A stretch of 64,000 bases of DNA. Origin: Brevundimonas sp. Lineage in GTDB: Bacteria; Pseudomonadota; Alphaproteobacteria; Caulobacterales; Caulobacteraceae. The notes under the pieces were generated by a model that was not told the origin of the DNA, searched no databases, and worked only from the letters and a program-made list of their open reading frames with translations. Positions 54,051-62,324 of this stretch are shown here, piece after piece. The stretch lies in the NCBI RefSeq assembly GCF_027484365.1, contig NZ_JAIXTC010000019.1:62001-126000 (forward strand), in the 5' to 3' direction. The translations under genes were made by a program, and so were the position numbers. Numbering within the stretch: the first letter of the stretch is position 1; each line of letters starts with the position of its first letter.

Positions 54051-54557
54051 ATGGATCGTGCCGAACGCCAGTCCCAGAGCGAAACCCTGTCGGCTGCGCT
54101 TCGCCTGATCCGGACCCATCGCCGGATGAAGACAACCGAGATTGCTCAGGCGATGGGCATGGCCCTTCGATCATACGAACATTTCGAGTCCGGCGGCGGG
54201 CGCGTGAATCTCGAACGAATTCATCGCTTCGCCGAAGCGACGGATTGCGACGCCTACGCGATCCTGGCCGCGCTCGCTCTTGGATCACCGGAGTTCGCCC
54301 TGCGAACCGCCGACAACAAGTTGATGACGATTCTGATGGTCGCTTTGCAAGAGTTCGATGCCGAGGTCGGCGACGTGCTTGGCGAACTCGACGCCCGCAC
54401 GATCATAAACACCTTCACCAAGGCGCTTAAGGATCTGGCCCTGCAGTCCGTGCGCCGCGACAGCGCCGCCAATGCATGGTTGCAGCAAAGGTTGGGAAAG
54501 TTGGTTGCGCCCGGCAACGGCGAGGACGGAGAATCCTCCGGGAATCCGACACCGTAG
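54051..54557 (+). CDS. XRE-type HTH regulator
   Basis: 168 residues from the ATG at 54051 with GAGGA about 10-14 bases upstream. Cro/CI-type helix-turn-helix: LIRTHRRMKTTEIAQAMGM, LRSYEHFESGGGRVNLERI. The C-terminal about 80 residues are helical and unassigned. Position just before the conjugation operon and divergent from the lasso GntR gene suggests control of transfer, or of both regions. Confidence 0.83.
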   Translation: MDRAERQSQSETLSAALRLIRTHRRMKTTEIAQAMGMALRSYEHFESGGGRVNLERIHRFAEATDCDAYAILAALALGSPEFALRTADNKLMTILMVALQEFDAEVGDVLGELDARTIINTFTKALKDLALQSVRRDSAANAWLQQRLGKLVAPGNGEDGESSGNPTP

Positions 54558-54618
54558 ACGTCCCGCCGAGAACCTGCGGGCTTGCCGCAAACCCGCCGCT
54601 GGGTCTGTGTTTGAGCGC

Positions 54619-54885
54619 ATGTCCGCGTATTCGTCCAGTAACCCGTTTCCCGGTTCGGACCTGACCGAACGTCTTTCCGACCGGCAGCGCCAATGTCTCG
54701 CCCTGGCGGCCCAGGGTCTGAGCTCCGCCCGGATCGCCGAACAGATCGGCATCTCGGGGCGGACCGTCGACGAACATCTGATGCTGGGTTGCCGCGCGCT
54801 CGGCGTTCGCACGCGTATCCAGGCGGTGGCGCGCCTGGCGGGCCAGGCGCGGCGACCCGGGGAACCGCGGACCTTCCTACCGTAG
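54619..54885 (+). CDS. Stand-alone LuxR-type HTH regulator (second copy)
   Basis: 88 residues: LSDRQRQCLALAAQGLSSARIAEQIGISGRTVDEHLML, then LGVRTRIQAVARLAG. Only the DNA-binding domain. Shares layout and the VRTRI-x-AVA tail with the protein at 42700. The ATG at 54619 sits after the XRE stop (62 bases); a longer in-frame reading from 54472 overlaps the XRE gene. Last gene before virB1. Confidence 0.82.
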   Translation: MSAYSSSNPFPGSDLTERLSDRQRQCLALAAQGLSSARIAEQIGISGRTVDEHLMLGCRALGVRTRIQAVARLAGQARRPGEPRTFLP

Positions 54886-54949
54886 ATTTCCGGCGGGAGG
54901 CTCGCGGGTCGTCAGCTCTCGGGCCGATCAGGTTTGCTTGGGGCTCTCG

Positions 54950-55576
54950 ATGGAGCCCGCCTTGTTGGACCTCAACCTGATCCTCAGCCTGTCCCAGGCC
55001 TGCGCGCCGCAGGTGGCCCCGGAAACCCTGGCCGCCATCGCCTATGCGGAAAGCCGCTTCAACCCGGTCGCGATCGGGGTGAACCGGGGTCCGCGCCCAT
55101 CCCGGCCGCCGCGTGACGCCGCCGACGCGGCGCGCATCGCCCGCGGCCTGCTGGCGCGCGGGGCGAATCTCGATCTCGGGGTGGCCCAGATCAACAGCGA
55201 CAATCTGGATTGGCTCGGCCTGTCGGTCGAAGCGGCCTTCGACCCGTGCCGCAACCTCGCCGCCGCCGGCGTCGTCCTGCGTGCGGGCTATCGGCCGGCC
55301 GAGGGCGTCGATCGGCAGACGACGCTGAGGGTCGCGCTCTCCCGGTACAACACCGGCCATCCCGAGCGCGGCTTCCGTAACGGCTACGTCGGCCGGGTCG
55401 AGGCCGCCGCCGCGTCCCTGGGCGTCCTGCCCCTGGGGGACGTTCGTCCTGCAACGGACGACAGCCCCGCGCAGCCGGCCACGCCGCAGTCCCCGCCGCC
55501 CGACTGGGACGTCTTCGCACGCGCCCGGATCAGCGCCGTCCTCACCTTCACAGCCGCCCCAGACACGGAGTTCTGA
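54950..55576 (+). CDS. virB1: VirB1-like lytic transglycosylase
   Basis: 208 residues. Catalytic Glu34 in AIAYAESRFNPVAIGVN, then GVAQINSDNLDWLGL and SRYNTGHPERGF, all standard VirB1/SLT motifs. Opens the peptidoglycan for the conjugation channel. No strong signal peptide is visible at the start. First gene of the virB operon; the pilin gene follows one base after its stop. An in-frame TTG at 54938 is an alternative start. Confidence 0.9.
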   Translation: MEPALLDLNLILSLSQACAPQVAPETLAAIAYAESRFNPVAIGVNRGPRPSRPPRDAADAARIARGLLARGANLDLGVAQINSDNLDWLGLSVEAAFDPCRNLAAAGVVLRAGYRPAEGVDRQTTLRVALSRYNTGHPERGFRNGYVGRVEAAAASLGVLPLGDVRPATDDSPAQPATPQSPPPDWDVFARARISAVLTFTAAPDTEF

Positions 55577-55577
55577 G

Positions 55578-55877
55578 ATGACCGCACGCGCGAACGCCCG
55601 CAGGGTCGGCGCCGCCGGCGCTATCGCCCTCGCCGCCAGCCTTCTCGTGGTTCAGCCGGCGCTCGCCTCGGCCAATGTCGAAGGCCTTCTCCAGAACGTC
55701 GTCGACATGCTCACCGGCAATACCGCCCGTCTGTTGGCGGTATTGGCGGTCGTGATCGTCGGCATCCTGTGGATGTTCGGCCTGTTCGACCTGCGCCGGG
55801 CGGCGATCGTCGTGCTCGGCATCGTCGTGGTCTTCGGCGCGGCCGAGATCGTCAACCTCATCACGGGCGGCGCCTGA
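55578..55877 (+). CDS. virB2: VirB2/TrbC-like conjugative pilin
   Basis: 99 residues: long signal-like N-terminus (to ALA, about residue 31), then two hydrophobic helices (LLAVLAVVIVGILWMFGLF, AAIVVLGIVVVFGAAEIV) separated by a short DLRR loop. This is the TrbC/VirB2 pilin shape. Builds the pilus. Stop and next start share a base. Confidence 0.9.
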   Translation: MTARANARRVGAAGAIALAASLLVVQPALASANVEGLLQNVVDMLTGNTARLLAVLAVVIVGILWMFGLFDLRRAAIVVLGIVVVFGAAEIVNLITGGA

Positions 55878-56059
55878 TGACCGTCGCCCCGCCCTGGCTG
55901 TGGATCGGGTCGGCGTCGGCCTTTCTCGCCCTGTGTCTGATGCTCGGCCTGAAGCTGATCTCGCCCAAGCGGTTCGCCCAGATCCTCGCCGGTCTCGGCT
56001 CGGGCCTGGCGATCGGCTTGGCCCTGACGCGCCTGTCGGCGGGAGGGCCCCATGGCTAG
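55877..56059 (+). CDS. Small membrane protein between virB2 and virB3
   Basis: 60 residues with two hydrophobic segments (LWIGSASAFLALCLMLGLKLI and ILAGLGSGLAIGLALT). Starts on the last base of the virB2 stop and overlaps virB3 by 8 bases, so it is translated within the operon. Not part of the standard VirB set; possibly an accessory of the pilin or of VirB3. No family recognised. Confidence 0.65.
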   Translation: MTVAPPWLWIGSASAFLALCLMLGLKLISPKRFAQILAGLGSGLAIGLALTRLSAGGPHG

Positions 56060-56387
56060 CGAACGTCTGACCGAGGATCCGCTGTTCCTGGCCTGCACGC
56101 GGCCGGCGATGATCCTCGGCGTGCCCATGGAGGCGATGGGCGTCAATGTCATCGTGTCGGGCGTCGTCTTCCTCGTCGGCGGCAGCCTGCTTTATCTGCT
56201 CGTCGCCCCGGCCCTGCACCTGGTGTTCCGGGCGATCTGCCGGGCCGACCACAACGCCTTCCGGCTGCTCTTCGTCTATGTCGACACCAAGGGCCGGTCG
56301 CGCAACGCGGCGCTCTGGGGCGGGAGTTCGGCGTCGCCCCTTCCCCTCGTCCGCCGCTATCGTCTGGCGGAGCTGTCCCGTGGCTGA
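56052..56387 (+). CDS. virB3: VirB3-like inner-membrane component
   Basis: 111 residues. Starts with LTEDPLFLACTRPAMILGVP, the VirB3/TrbD opening block, then one or two TM segments (VIVSGVVFLVGGSLLYLLVAPALHLVF in parts) and CRADHNAFRLLFVY. Works with VirB4. Overlaps both neighbours by 8 bases. Confidence 0.9.
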   Translation: MASERLTEDPLFLACTRPAMILGVPMEAMGVNVIVSGVVFLVGGSLLYLLVAPALHLVFRAICRADHNAFRLLFVYVDTKGRSRNAALWGGSSASPLPLVRRYRLAELSRG

Positions 56388-58755
56388 GGGCGGCGTTGCT
56401 CCGGCGCGGCTGCGGCGCGAGGCCGACGCCCGACCGCATCTGCCCTACGCCCGTCACGTCTCGGACCATGTGGTGGCGCTCGACAGCGGCGCCCTGATGA
56501 TGGTGTTTCAGGTCGACGGGGCCAGCTTCGAGACCGCCGACGCCCGCGATCTCAACGACTGGCACGTCAAGCTCAACCAGGCCTGGCGCAATCTCGCCGA
56601 CGACCGTCTGGCGGTCTGGCATCATGTGGTGCGACGCCCGGTCGAGCTGGAGCGGTCGGCCGGCTTCCGCTCGGCCTTCGCCGGCGAGCTCGGCGCCCTC
56701 TACGACGACCGTGTCGCGGGACGGCGGCTCTGGATCAATGAGTTGTTCGTCACCCTCGTCCTGCATCCCGGTCGGGACGCCGGCGACCGCGCCGCGGCGC
56801 TCGCCAAACGCCTGAAGGCGGCGCGCCGCCACGACGCCGAGGTCGAACTCGCCCATCTCCAGCGCATCGAGGAGGCCGGGCGCGATCTGGTTCAGTACCT
56901 CGGGCGCTATGCGCCGCGCCGGCTCGGCCTCTACGAACGCGGCGGCCTGTGGTTCTCCGAGCCGATGGAGGTCATGCGGCTGGTCCTGACCGGGCGCCGG
57001 TCGTCGGTCCCGATCGTGTTCGGCCACCTCGGTTCGGCGGTCTATACCGTGCGCGCCATCTTCGGGCGCGAGACCCTCGAGCTGCGGGACGCCGCCGAGG
57101 CGCGCTACGCCGGCGTCCTCGCCGTCAAGGAGTATCCGGCCACGACCCGGCCGGGACTGTGGGACGAACTGCTGAGCGTCCGGTTCGGCTTCGTGATCAG
57201 CCAGTCCTTCGCCTTCCTGTCCAAGGCCTCGGCCCGCGCGGTGATGGAGCGCAAGCAGAACCAGATGGTCTCGGCGCGGGACCGCGCGGCCTCGCAGATC
57301 ACCGGCCTGTCGGACGCGCTCGACGATCTCGTCAGCAACCGCTTCGTCATGGGCGAGCACCAGGCCTCGATCCTCGTCCATGGCGACACCCCGACGGCAC
57401 TGGCCGAGCACCTGTCCAAGGCCCGCGCCATCCTCGCCGATTCCGGCCTCGTCGTCGCGCGCGAGGACCTCGGCCTCGAGGCGGCCTTCTGGTCCCAGTT
57501 CCCCGGGGCTTTCGCCCGTCGCACCCGGCCGGCGGCGATCACCTCGCGCAATTTCGCGGCCCTGGCGCCGTTCCACGCCCATCCGGTGGGCAAGGCGCGC
57601 GGCAACCACTGGGGCGAGGCCGTCGCGGTGCTCCGCACCACGGCCGGTTCGCCCTTCTGGTTCAACTTCCATGTCGGCGATCTCGGCCACACCTTCATCT
57701 GCGGGCCTTCGGGGTCGGGCAAGACCGTGGTCCAGAACTTCATGCTGGCGCAGTTGGAGCGGTTTGACGCCCAGCAGCTCTTCATCGACAAGGACCGGGG
57801 CGCCGAGATCTTCGTCCGCGCCTGTGGCGGGACCTATCTCGCCCTGCGCAACGGCGAACCGACCGGCTTCGCCCCGTTCAAGGCCCTCGCCCCCAGTCCC
57901 GCCAACCGCGCCTTCCTCGTCCGCCTGGTCCGGACCCTCGTCGCCCGGCCGGACGAGACCCTGACGGTGCCCCAGGCCCGCGCCATCGATCAGGGCGTGG
58001 CCGCGCTGGAGGCCCTGCCGCGAGAGCGGCGATCCATCGCCGCCCTGCGCAGCCTCCTCGGCCAGGGCGACGCCAGCGGCGTGGGCGCGCGGCTGGAGCG
58101 TTGGCAAAGGGGCGGTCCCCTCGGCTGGGTCCTCGACAATGACGAGGACGCCCTCAGCCTGGAGGCCCGCTTCGCCGGCTTCGACATCACCCAGGTCCTC
58201 GACCACGACGAGGTCCGTACGCCAGCGATGTTGTATCTGTTCCACCGCATCGCCGACCGCGTCGACGGTCGTCGCCTCGTCCTCGACATCGACGAGTTCT
58301 GGAAGGTCCTCGGCGACCCGGCCTTCACGGAACTGGCCCAGGATGGGCTCAAGACCTGGCGCAAACAGAACGCCCTGATGGTGTTCGGCACCCAGTCGCC
58401 GGCCGACGCCCTGCGCTCCCCGATCGCCCACGCCATCCTCGAACAGTGCGCGACCAAGATCTTCCTGCCCAACGCCCACGGCCAGGCGCGCGACTATATC
58501 GACGGCTTCGGCCTCACCCAGGAGGAGTTCCGTCTGGTGCGGGAGGTCCTGACCCCGGAGTCGCACCGTTTCCTGGTCAAGCAGGGCCACGACAGCGTGG
58601 TCGTGGAACTGGACCTGAGCGGCATGGACGACGCCCTGGCGGTCCTGTCCGGCCGCACCGAAACCACGGCCCTGCTCGACCGCCTCCGCGCCGAGGTCGG
58701 CGACGACTACGCGCTGTGGCGCGATCCCTTCCATGACCAGAGGAGGTTCCTGTGA
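56380..58755 (+). CDS. virB4: VirB4-type conjugation ATPase
   Basis: 791 residues from a GTG overlapping the virB3 stop. N-terminal CagE/TrbE/VirB domain, Walker A GPSGSGKT at 442-449, Walker B LVLDIDEFWKVL and QSPADALRSPI. Energises pilus assembly and DNA transfer. Very close to the size of VirB4. An in-frame longer reading from 56146 overlaps virB3 and is not used. Confidence 0.95.
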   Translation: MAEGGVAPARLRREADARPHLPYARHVSDHVVALDSGALMMVFQVDGASFETADARDLNDWHVKLNQAWRNLADDRLAVWHHVVRRPVELERSAGFRSAFAGELGALYDDRVAGRRLWINELFVTLVLHPGRDAGDRAAALAKRLKAARRHDAEVELAHLQRIEEAGRDLVQYLGRYAPRRLGLYERGGLWFSEPMEVMRLVLTGRRSSVPIVFGHLGSAVYTVRAIFGRETLELRDAAEARYAGVLAVKEYPATTRPGLWDELLSVRFGFVISQSFAFLSKASARAVMERKQNQMVSARDRAASQITGLSDALDDLVSNRFVMGEHQASILVHGDTPTALAEHLSKARAILADSGLVVAREDLGLEAAFWSQFPGAFARRTRPAAITSRNFAALAPFHAHPVGKARGNHWGEAVAVLRTTAGSPFWFNFHVGDLGHTFICGPSGSGKTVVQNFMLAQLERFDAQQLFIDKDRGAEIFVRACGGTYLALRNGEPTGFAPFKALAPSPANRAFLVRLVRTLVARPDETLTVPQARAIDQGVAALEALPRERRSIAALRSLLGQGDASGVGARLERWQRGGPLGWVLDNDEDALSLEARFAGFDITQVLDHDEVRTPAMLYLFHRIADRVDGRRLVLDIDEFWKVLGDPAFTELAQDGLKTWRKQNALMVFGTQSPADALRSPIAHAILEQCATKIFLPNAHGQARDYIDGFGLTQEEFRLVREVLTPESHRFLVKQGHDSVVVELDLSGMDDALAVLSGRTETTALLDRLRAEVGDDYALWRDPFHDQRRFL

Positions 58756-59480
58756 GAGCCCGCATCCCCTTCGCTGCGGCGGCCGCCGCCCTCGTCCTCG
58801 CCTGCGCGCCGGCCGTCCAGGCGCAGCAGATCGTCCACGACCCCCGGGCCCTGGCCCAGATGGTCGAGGAGGCCCGCACCACCCTGGACCAACTGAGAGC
58901 GCTGCAGACCCAGATCGAGCAGGGCCAACAGCTCTTCGACAGCCTGAACGACCTGTCGGGCGTCAACGCCTTGGCCGCTGAACTCGGCCTGCCGACGGTG
59001 CGCAATCCGCTGCCGGACATGCGCGCCTTGCGCGCCGCGGCCGACGGCGATCTCTCCGCCCTCGGCGACCTCGCCGACCGCGCCGACGCCATCCGCCGCG
59101 ACACCCGGCTCTACACGCCGCCGGCGGGCGATCCGGGTTCAGCGGAAGCCTATTATCGCGACAGCCTCGAACGCGCCGGCGCCCGCACCGCGCGGGATCT
59201 CGCCATCGGCGAAGCCGTCGGCGGCGCGGCGGATCGCCGCCTGCAGGGTCTGGAGACGCTTCGCTCCGCCCTCGACACCGCGCCCAACGCCCGCGCGGTC
59301 ATGGACCTGGAAGCCCGCCTCGCGGCCGAACAGGCCCTGATCCAGAACGAGCAGGTCCGGCTGCAGGGTCTCGCCCTGACCCAGGCGGCCGAGGCGCGGC
59401 TGGAGGAGCAGCGCGCCCGGGAACGGGCCGAGGCCGCCCGGGCGGCCCGCATGGATGTCTACGAACGGGCGTTCCGGTGA
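58752..59480 (+). CDS. virB5: VirB5/TrbJ-like minor pilus protein
   Basis: 242 residues. Signal peptide (ends AVQAQ), then coiled-coil helices rich in Gln/Ala/Glu (VEEARTTLDQLRALQTQIEQ). This is the TrbJ/VirB5 pattern. Pilus tip adhesin in relatives. GTG start overlapping the virB4 stop by 4 bases; overlaps the next gene by 4. Confidence 0.9.
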   Translation: MRARIPFAAAAAALVLACAPAVQAQQIVHDPRALAQMVEEARTTLDQLRALQTQIEQGQQLFDSLNDLSGVNALAAELGLPTVRNPLPDMRALRAAADGDLSALGDLADRADAIRRDTRLYTPPAGDPGSAEAYYRDSLERAGARTARDLAIGEAVGGAADRRLQGLETLRSALDTAPNARAVMDLEARLAAEQALIQNEQVRLQGLALTQAAEARLEEQRARERAEAARAARMDVYERAFR

Positions 59481-59692
59481 AACGGTCCGCGCTGCTCGTC
59501 GCTCTCGGCCTCGTCGGCTGCGGGGCGACCGACCGGACCGCTGAAGACTTCGCCGCCGATCCCGAAGCGGCCGAAGCGATCGTGGCGGCATGCGACGCCG
59601 GCCGCACCAACGACGAATGCGAGGCGGCGCGGCGCGGTCTGGCCGACGCGCGGCGCGAGGCGCGGATGCGCGCCTATGAGCGGGCCTTCTGA
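59477..59692 (+). CDS. eexN: EexN-like entry-exclusion lipoprotein
   Basis: 71 residues with a lipobox LVGCG (Cys at 15) and the EexN spacing of two further Cys (AACDAGRTNDEC), then a helical Ala/Arg tail. EexN blocks entry of a second related element. Placed between VirB5 and VirB6 genes, the usual site. Overlap of 4 bases with virB5. Confidence 0.82.
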   Translation: MKRSALLVALGLVGCGATDRTAEDFAADPEAAEAIVAACDAGRTNDECEAARRGLADARREARMRAYERAF

Positions 59693-59703
59693 GGAACCCG
59701 ACG

Positions 59704-60624
59704 ATGAGCTTTCGCGTCTTCGAGCCCAGCTACGACTTCATCGACGAACGGCTCAACGTCTTCCTCGGCGACCGTCTGTCGTCGGTGATCGCCGAGGTCG
59801 AGGGACCGCTGCGCATCGCCCTGGTCCTCTATGTCGTGCTCTATGGCGTCGCCATCCTGAGGGGCGCGATCAGCGAACCGGTGATGGATTTCGCGGTCCG
59901 GTCGCTGAAGCTGGCCTTCCTGTATTTGCTGGCGACCACGGCCGCCTATTCGACCTTCGTCACCGAGCCGCTGTTCACCGGCCTGCCCAACGCCCTGACC
60001 CGGGCCGTCAGCGGCGCGGACACGCCCAGCGTCGGCGCGGCCTTCGACCAGTTCTTCGCCTATGCGGCCTGGCTGGGCGAGGACATCTCGCGCGAAGGCT
60101 CGGCCTTCAATCCCGGTCCCTGGGTGGTTTCGGCCGCCGTCTTCATCATCGGCGCCCTGGCCGCCGCCCTCGGGTTCGGCGTGGTGCTGGTGGCCAAACT
60201 GGCTCTGGCGCTGCTCGTCACCCTCGGCCCCATCTTCATCGCCTGCGCCCTGTTCGACGCCACCCGCCGCTTCTTCTTCGGCTGGCTCAGCCAGGCGGTG
60301 AACTATCTCGTCCTGTTCGCCCTGATCATCGTCATCTTCCAGCTGGTCCTGTCGCTCGTGCGCGACCAGTGGGGCGCGATCCAGGGAGCCGACCCGATGA
60401 TCGGCGGGCTGATCTTCATCGCCCTGTGCCTGCTCGGGGCGATCTTCTTTCTGCAGACCCCGGCCATCGCCGCCGGCATCGCGGGCGGCGCCAGCGCCGG
60501 CCTCGCCGACTTCGCCAACGCCGCGGCCCTGGGCGGGAGCGGCTCGGGCCGCTCCCAAGGTCCGCAAGAAGCCAGCCGCCAGCCGCCCAGGGGCGGCGGC
60601 ACCATCCGACCGAGAGGCGCCTGA
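59704..60624 (+). CDS. virB6: VirB6/TrbL-like polytopic membrane protein
   Basis: 306 residues with about six TM helices (ALVLYVVLYGVAILRGA, AFLYLLATTAAYSTF, FIIGALAAALGFGVVLVAK, LVTLGPIFIACALFDA, LVLFALIIVIFQLVL). The TLGPIFIACALF loop is VirB6-like. Inner-membrane channel part. Gly/Ser/Arg-rich tail. Confidence 0.9.
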   Translation: MSFRVFEPSYDFIDERLNVFLGDRLSSVIAEVEGPLRIALVLYVVLYGVAILRGAISEPVMDFAVRSLKLAFLYLLATTAAYSTFVTEPLFTGLPNALTRAVSGADTPSVGAAFDQFFAYAAWLGEDISREGSAFNPGPWVVSAAVFIIGALAAALGFGVVLVAKLALALLVTLGPIFIACALFDATRRFFFGWLSQAVNYLVLFALIIVIFQLVLSLVRDQWGAIQGADPMIGGLIFIALCLLGAIFFLQTPAIAAGIAGGASAGLADFANAAALGGSGSGRSQGPQEASRQPPRGGGTIRPRGA

Positions 60625-60625
60625 C

Positions 60626-60820
60626 ATGACCTATCGCTCCCTCCTGTTCGCCGGCCTGATGCTGCTGGGCGCCTGCGCCCACCGGGGCGATCCGGCGTTG
60701 CCGACCTGCGACGGCTCGGCCCGGCGGCCCGCCAATCCCCACGGATCGGTGCTCGCGCCGCAGACCGAACCCCCATCGGTCCCCGAGGCCGTAAGCTCGG
60801 ACACGGGAGGCTGCGCATGA
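60626..60820 (+). CDS. virB7: VirB7-like small lipoprotein
   Basis: 64 residues with a signal and lipobox (MLLGAC, Cys at 16). Cys- and Pro-containing tail (LPTCDGSARRP). Position before VirB8 genes and its lipobox fit VirB7, which stabilises VirB9. Sequence is not diagnostic. Overlaps virB8 by 4 bases. Confidence 0.72.
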   Translation: MTYRSLLFAGLMLLGACAHRGDPALPTCDGSARRPANPHGSVLAPQTEPPSVPEAVSSDTGGCA

Positions 60821-61500
60821 GCGGCGTCCCCTCCCCTGAACTGAAGCGCTACTTCACCGAGGCGCGACGCTGGGATCAGGACCGGCTGGCCTCGGCGCTC
60901 CGGTCCCGACGCCTGGCCTGGTCGGCCGCCGCCCTGGCTACGGGGCTAGCAGTGATCGCGACCGGCGCGGTGGCGATGCTGACCCCGCTGAAGTCCACCG
61001 AACCTTTCGTCATCCGGGTGGACCAGACGACCGGGGCGGTCGATGTCATGCGCGGCCTCTCGGCCGAGGATGGGCCGGTCCGCTACGACGAGGCCGTCAG
61101 CAAATATTTCCTCGGCCAATATGTGCGCCAGCGCGAGGGCTACCTCGATCCGGCCGCCGAGGACGCCTTCCGGCTCGTCTCCATCCTGTCGGCCCCGGCC
61201 GAACAGCGGCGCTGGGCCGATCTGTTCCGCGGCTCCAATCCCGCCAGTCCGCAGAACCTCTACGGCCGAGACGGCGAGGCCATCATTTCGATCCGCGCCA
61301 TCGGCTTCATCAACGACGGCGTCGCCAACGTTCGCTTCCACCGCACGGTCCGTCAGGCCCAGCAGACCGTGGAGAGCGACTGGATCGCCACCATCGCCTT
61401 CACCTACACCCGCGCGCCGATGTCCGAGCCGGATCGTCTGAGGAACCCCCTCGGCTTCCAGGTGACGTCCTACCGCGCCGATCCGGAGGTCATCCGATGA
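60817..61500 (+). CDS. virB8: VirB8-like assembly factor
   Basis: 227 residues: short cytosolic N-terminus (ELKRYFTEARRWDQDRL), a TM helix (AAALATGLAVIATGAVAML), then the NTF2-like periplasmic VirB8 domain (EPFVIRVDQTTGAVDV at its start, FTYTRAPMSEPDRLRNPLGFQV at its end). Nucleates the secretion complex. ATGA overlap with virB9. Confidence 0.93.
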   Translation: MSGVPSPELKRYFTEARRWDQDRLASALRSRRLAWSAAALATGLAVIATGAVAMLTPLKSTEPFVIRVDQTTGAVDVMRGLSAEDGPVRYDEAVSKYFLGQYVRQREGYLDPAAEDAFRLVSILSAPAEQRRWADLFRGSNPASPQNLYGRDGEAIISIRAIGFINDGVANVRFHRTVRQAQQTVESDWIATIAFTYTRAPMSEPDRLRNPLGFQVTSYRADPEVIR

Positions 61501-62324
61501 GACGCTCGCCTTCCCTCCTGGCCCTGATCGCCGCCCTCGCCCTCGCGTCCCCGGCCGCGGCGCAGGCCCCGCTGGACCCGCGGATCCGCGAGCTCACCTA
61601 TGATCCGGCGGCCGTCTACCGGATCGCCGGGGCGTTCCGCACGGCGACCCAGATCGTCTTCTCGCCGGAGGAGACCATCCGCCATGCCGCCATAGGCGAC
61701 AGCGTCGCCTGGGAGGTGGCCGCCGAAGGATCGGTGCTCTTCCTCAAGCCTCGGGAACGTCATCAGGCGACCAACCTTCTGGTCGTCACAGAGCGCGAGG
61801 GTGCGGTCCGGCACTACGCATTCGAACTGCTCGCCCGCGAGCCCGGCGACCGGACGGCGATCGCCTATCAGGTCCGGTTCCGCTACCCGGCCGACGAACA
61901 GGCCCAGGCGGCCGGTGCGCTGGCCGTCCAGGCCGCAGCCGTCGAGCAGCGCCTCATCGGACTGGAGCTGGAGCGAGGCGTGGTCGAGGGTCCCCGCAAC
62001 CTGGCCTGGTCGGCCCAAGGCGACGCCGCCTTGCAGCCGAGCGAGGTCAGCGACAACGGCCGCTTCACCGTGCTGCGTTTCCCTGGCGTCCAGGCCCTGC
62101 CCGCTGTGTTCGAAGTCGGCGAGGATGGATCGGAGCGCCTGGTCCCCTACGACGTCCGCGGCGAGTTCGTGGTGATCCACGGCGTGACGCGGGGTCTGCG
62201 GCTGAGGCGGGGCCAGTCGGTCCTGTGCCTGTTCAACGACGCCTATGACGCCCGTGGGGTCGGCGTGGGCACCGGGACGGCCTCGCCGGTCGTCGATCGC
62301 GCGCCCCTCGGAGGCCGGTCATGA
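61497..62324 (+). CDS. virB9: VirB9/CagX-like outer-membrane core component
   Basis: 275 residues. Signal peptide (ends AAAQA), N-terminal DPRIRELTYDPAAVY, typical of VirB9, and C-terminal GRFTVLRFPG and VIHGVTRGLRLRRGQSVLCLFND. Binds VirB7 and VirB10. Overlaps virB10 by 4 bases. Confidence 0.94.
   Translation: MRRSPSLLALIAALALASPAAAQAPLDPRIRELTYDPAAVYRIAGAFRTATQIVFSPEETIRHAAIGDSVAWEVAAEGSVLFLKPRERHQATNLLVVTEREGAVRHYAFELLAREPGDRTAIAYQVRFRYPADEQAQAAGALAVQAAAVEQRLIGLELERGVVEGPRNLAWSAQGDAALQPSEVSDNGRFTVLRFPGVQALPAVFEVGEDGSERLVPYDVRGEFVVIHGVTRGLRLRRGQSVLCLFNDAYDARGVGVGTGTASPVVDRAPLGGRS

Noticed and set aside
56149..58734. Minus-strand frame of 861 codons opposite virB4
   Set aside because: Mirror of GC-rich coding sequence; no domains, while virB4 has Walker motifs.
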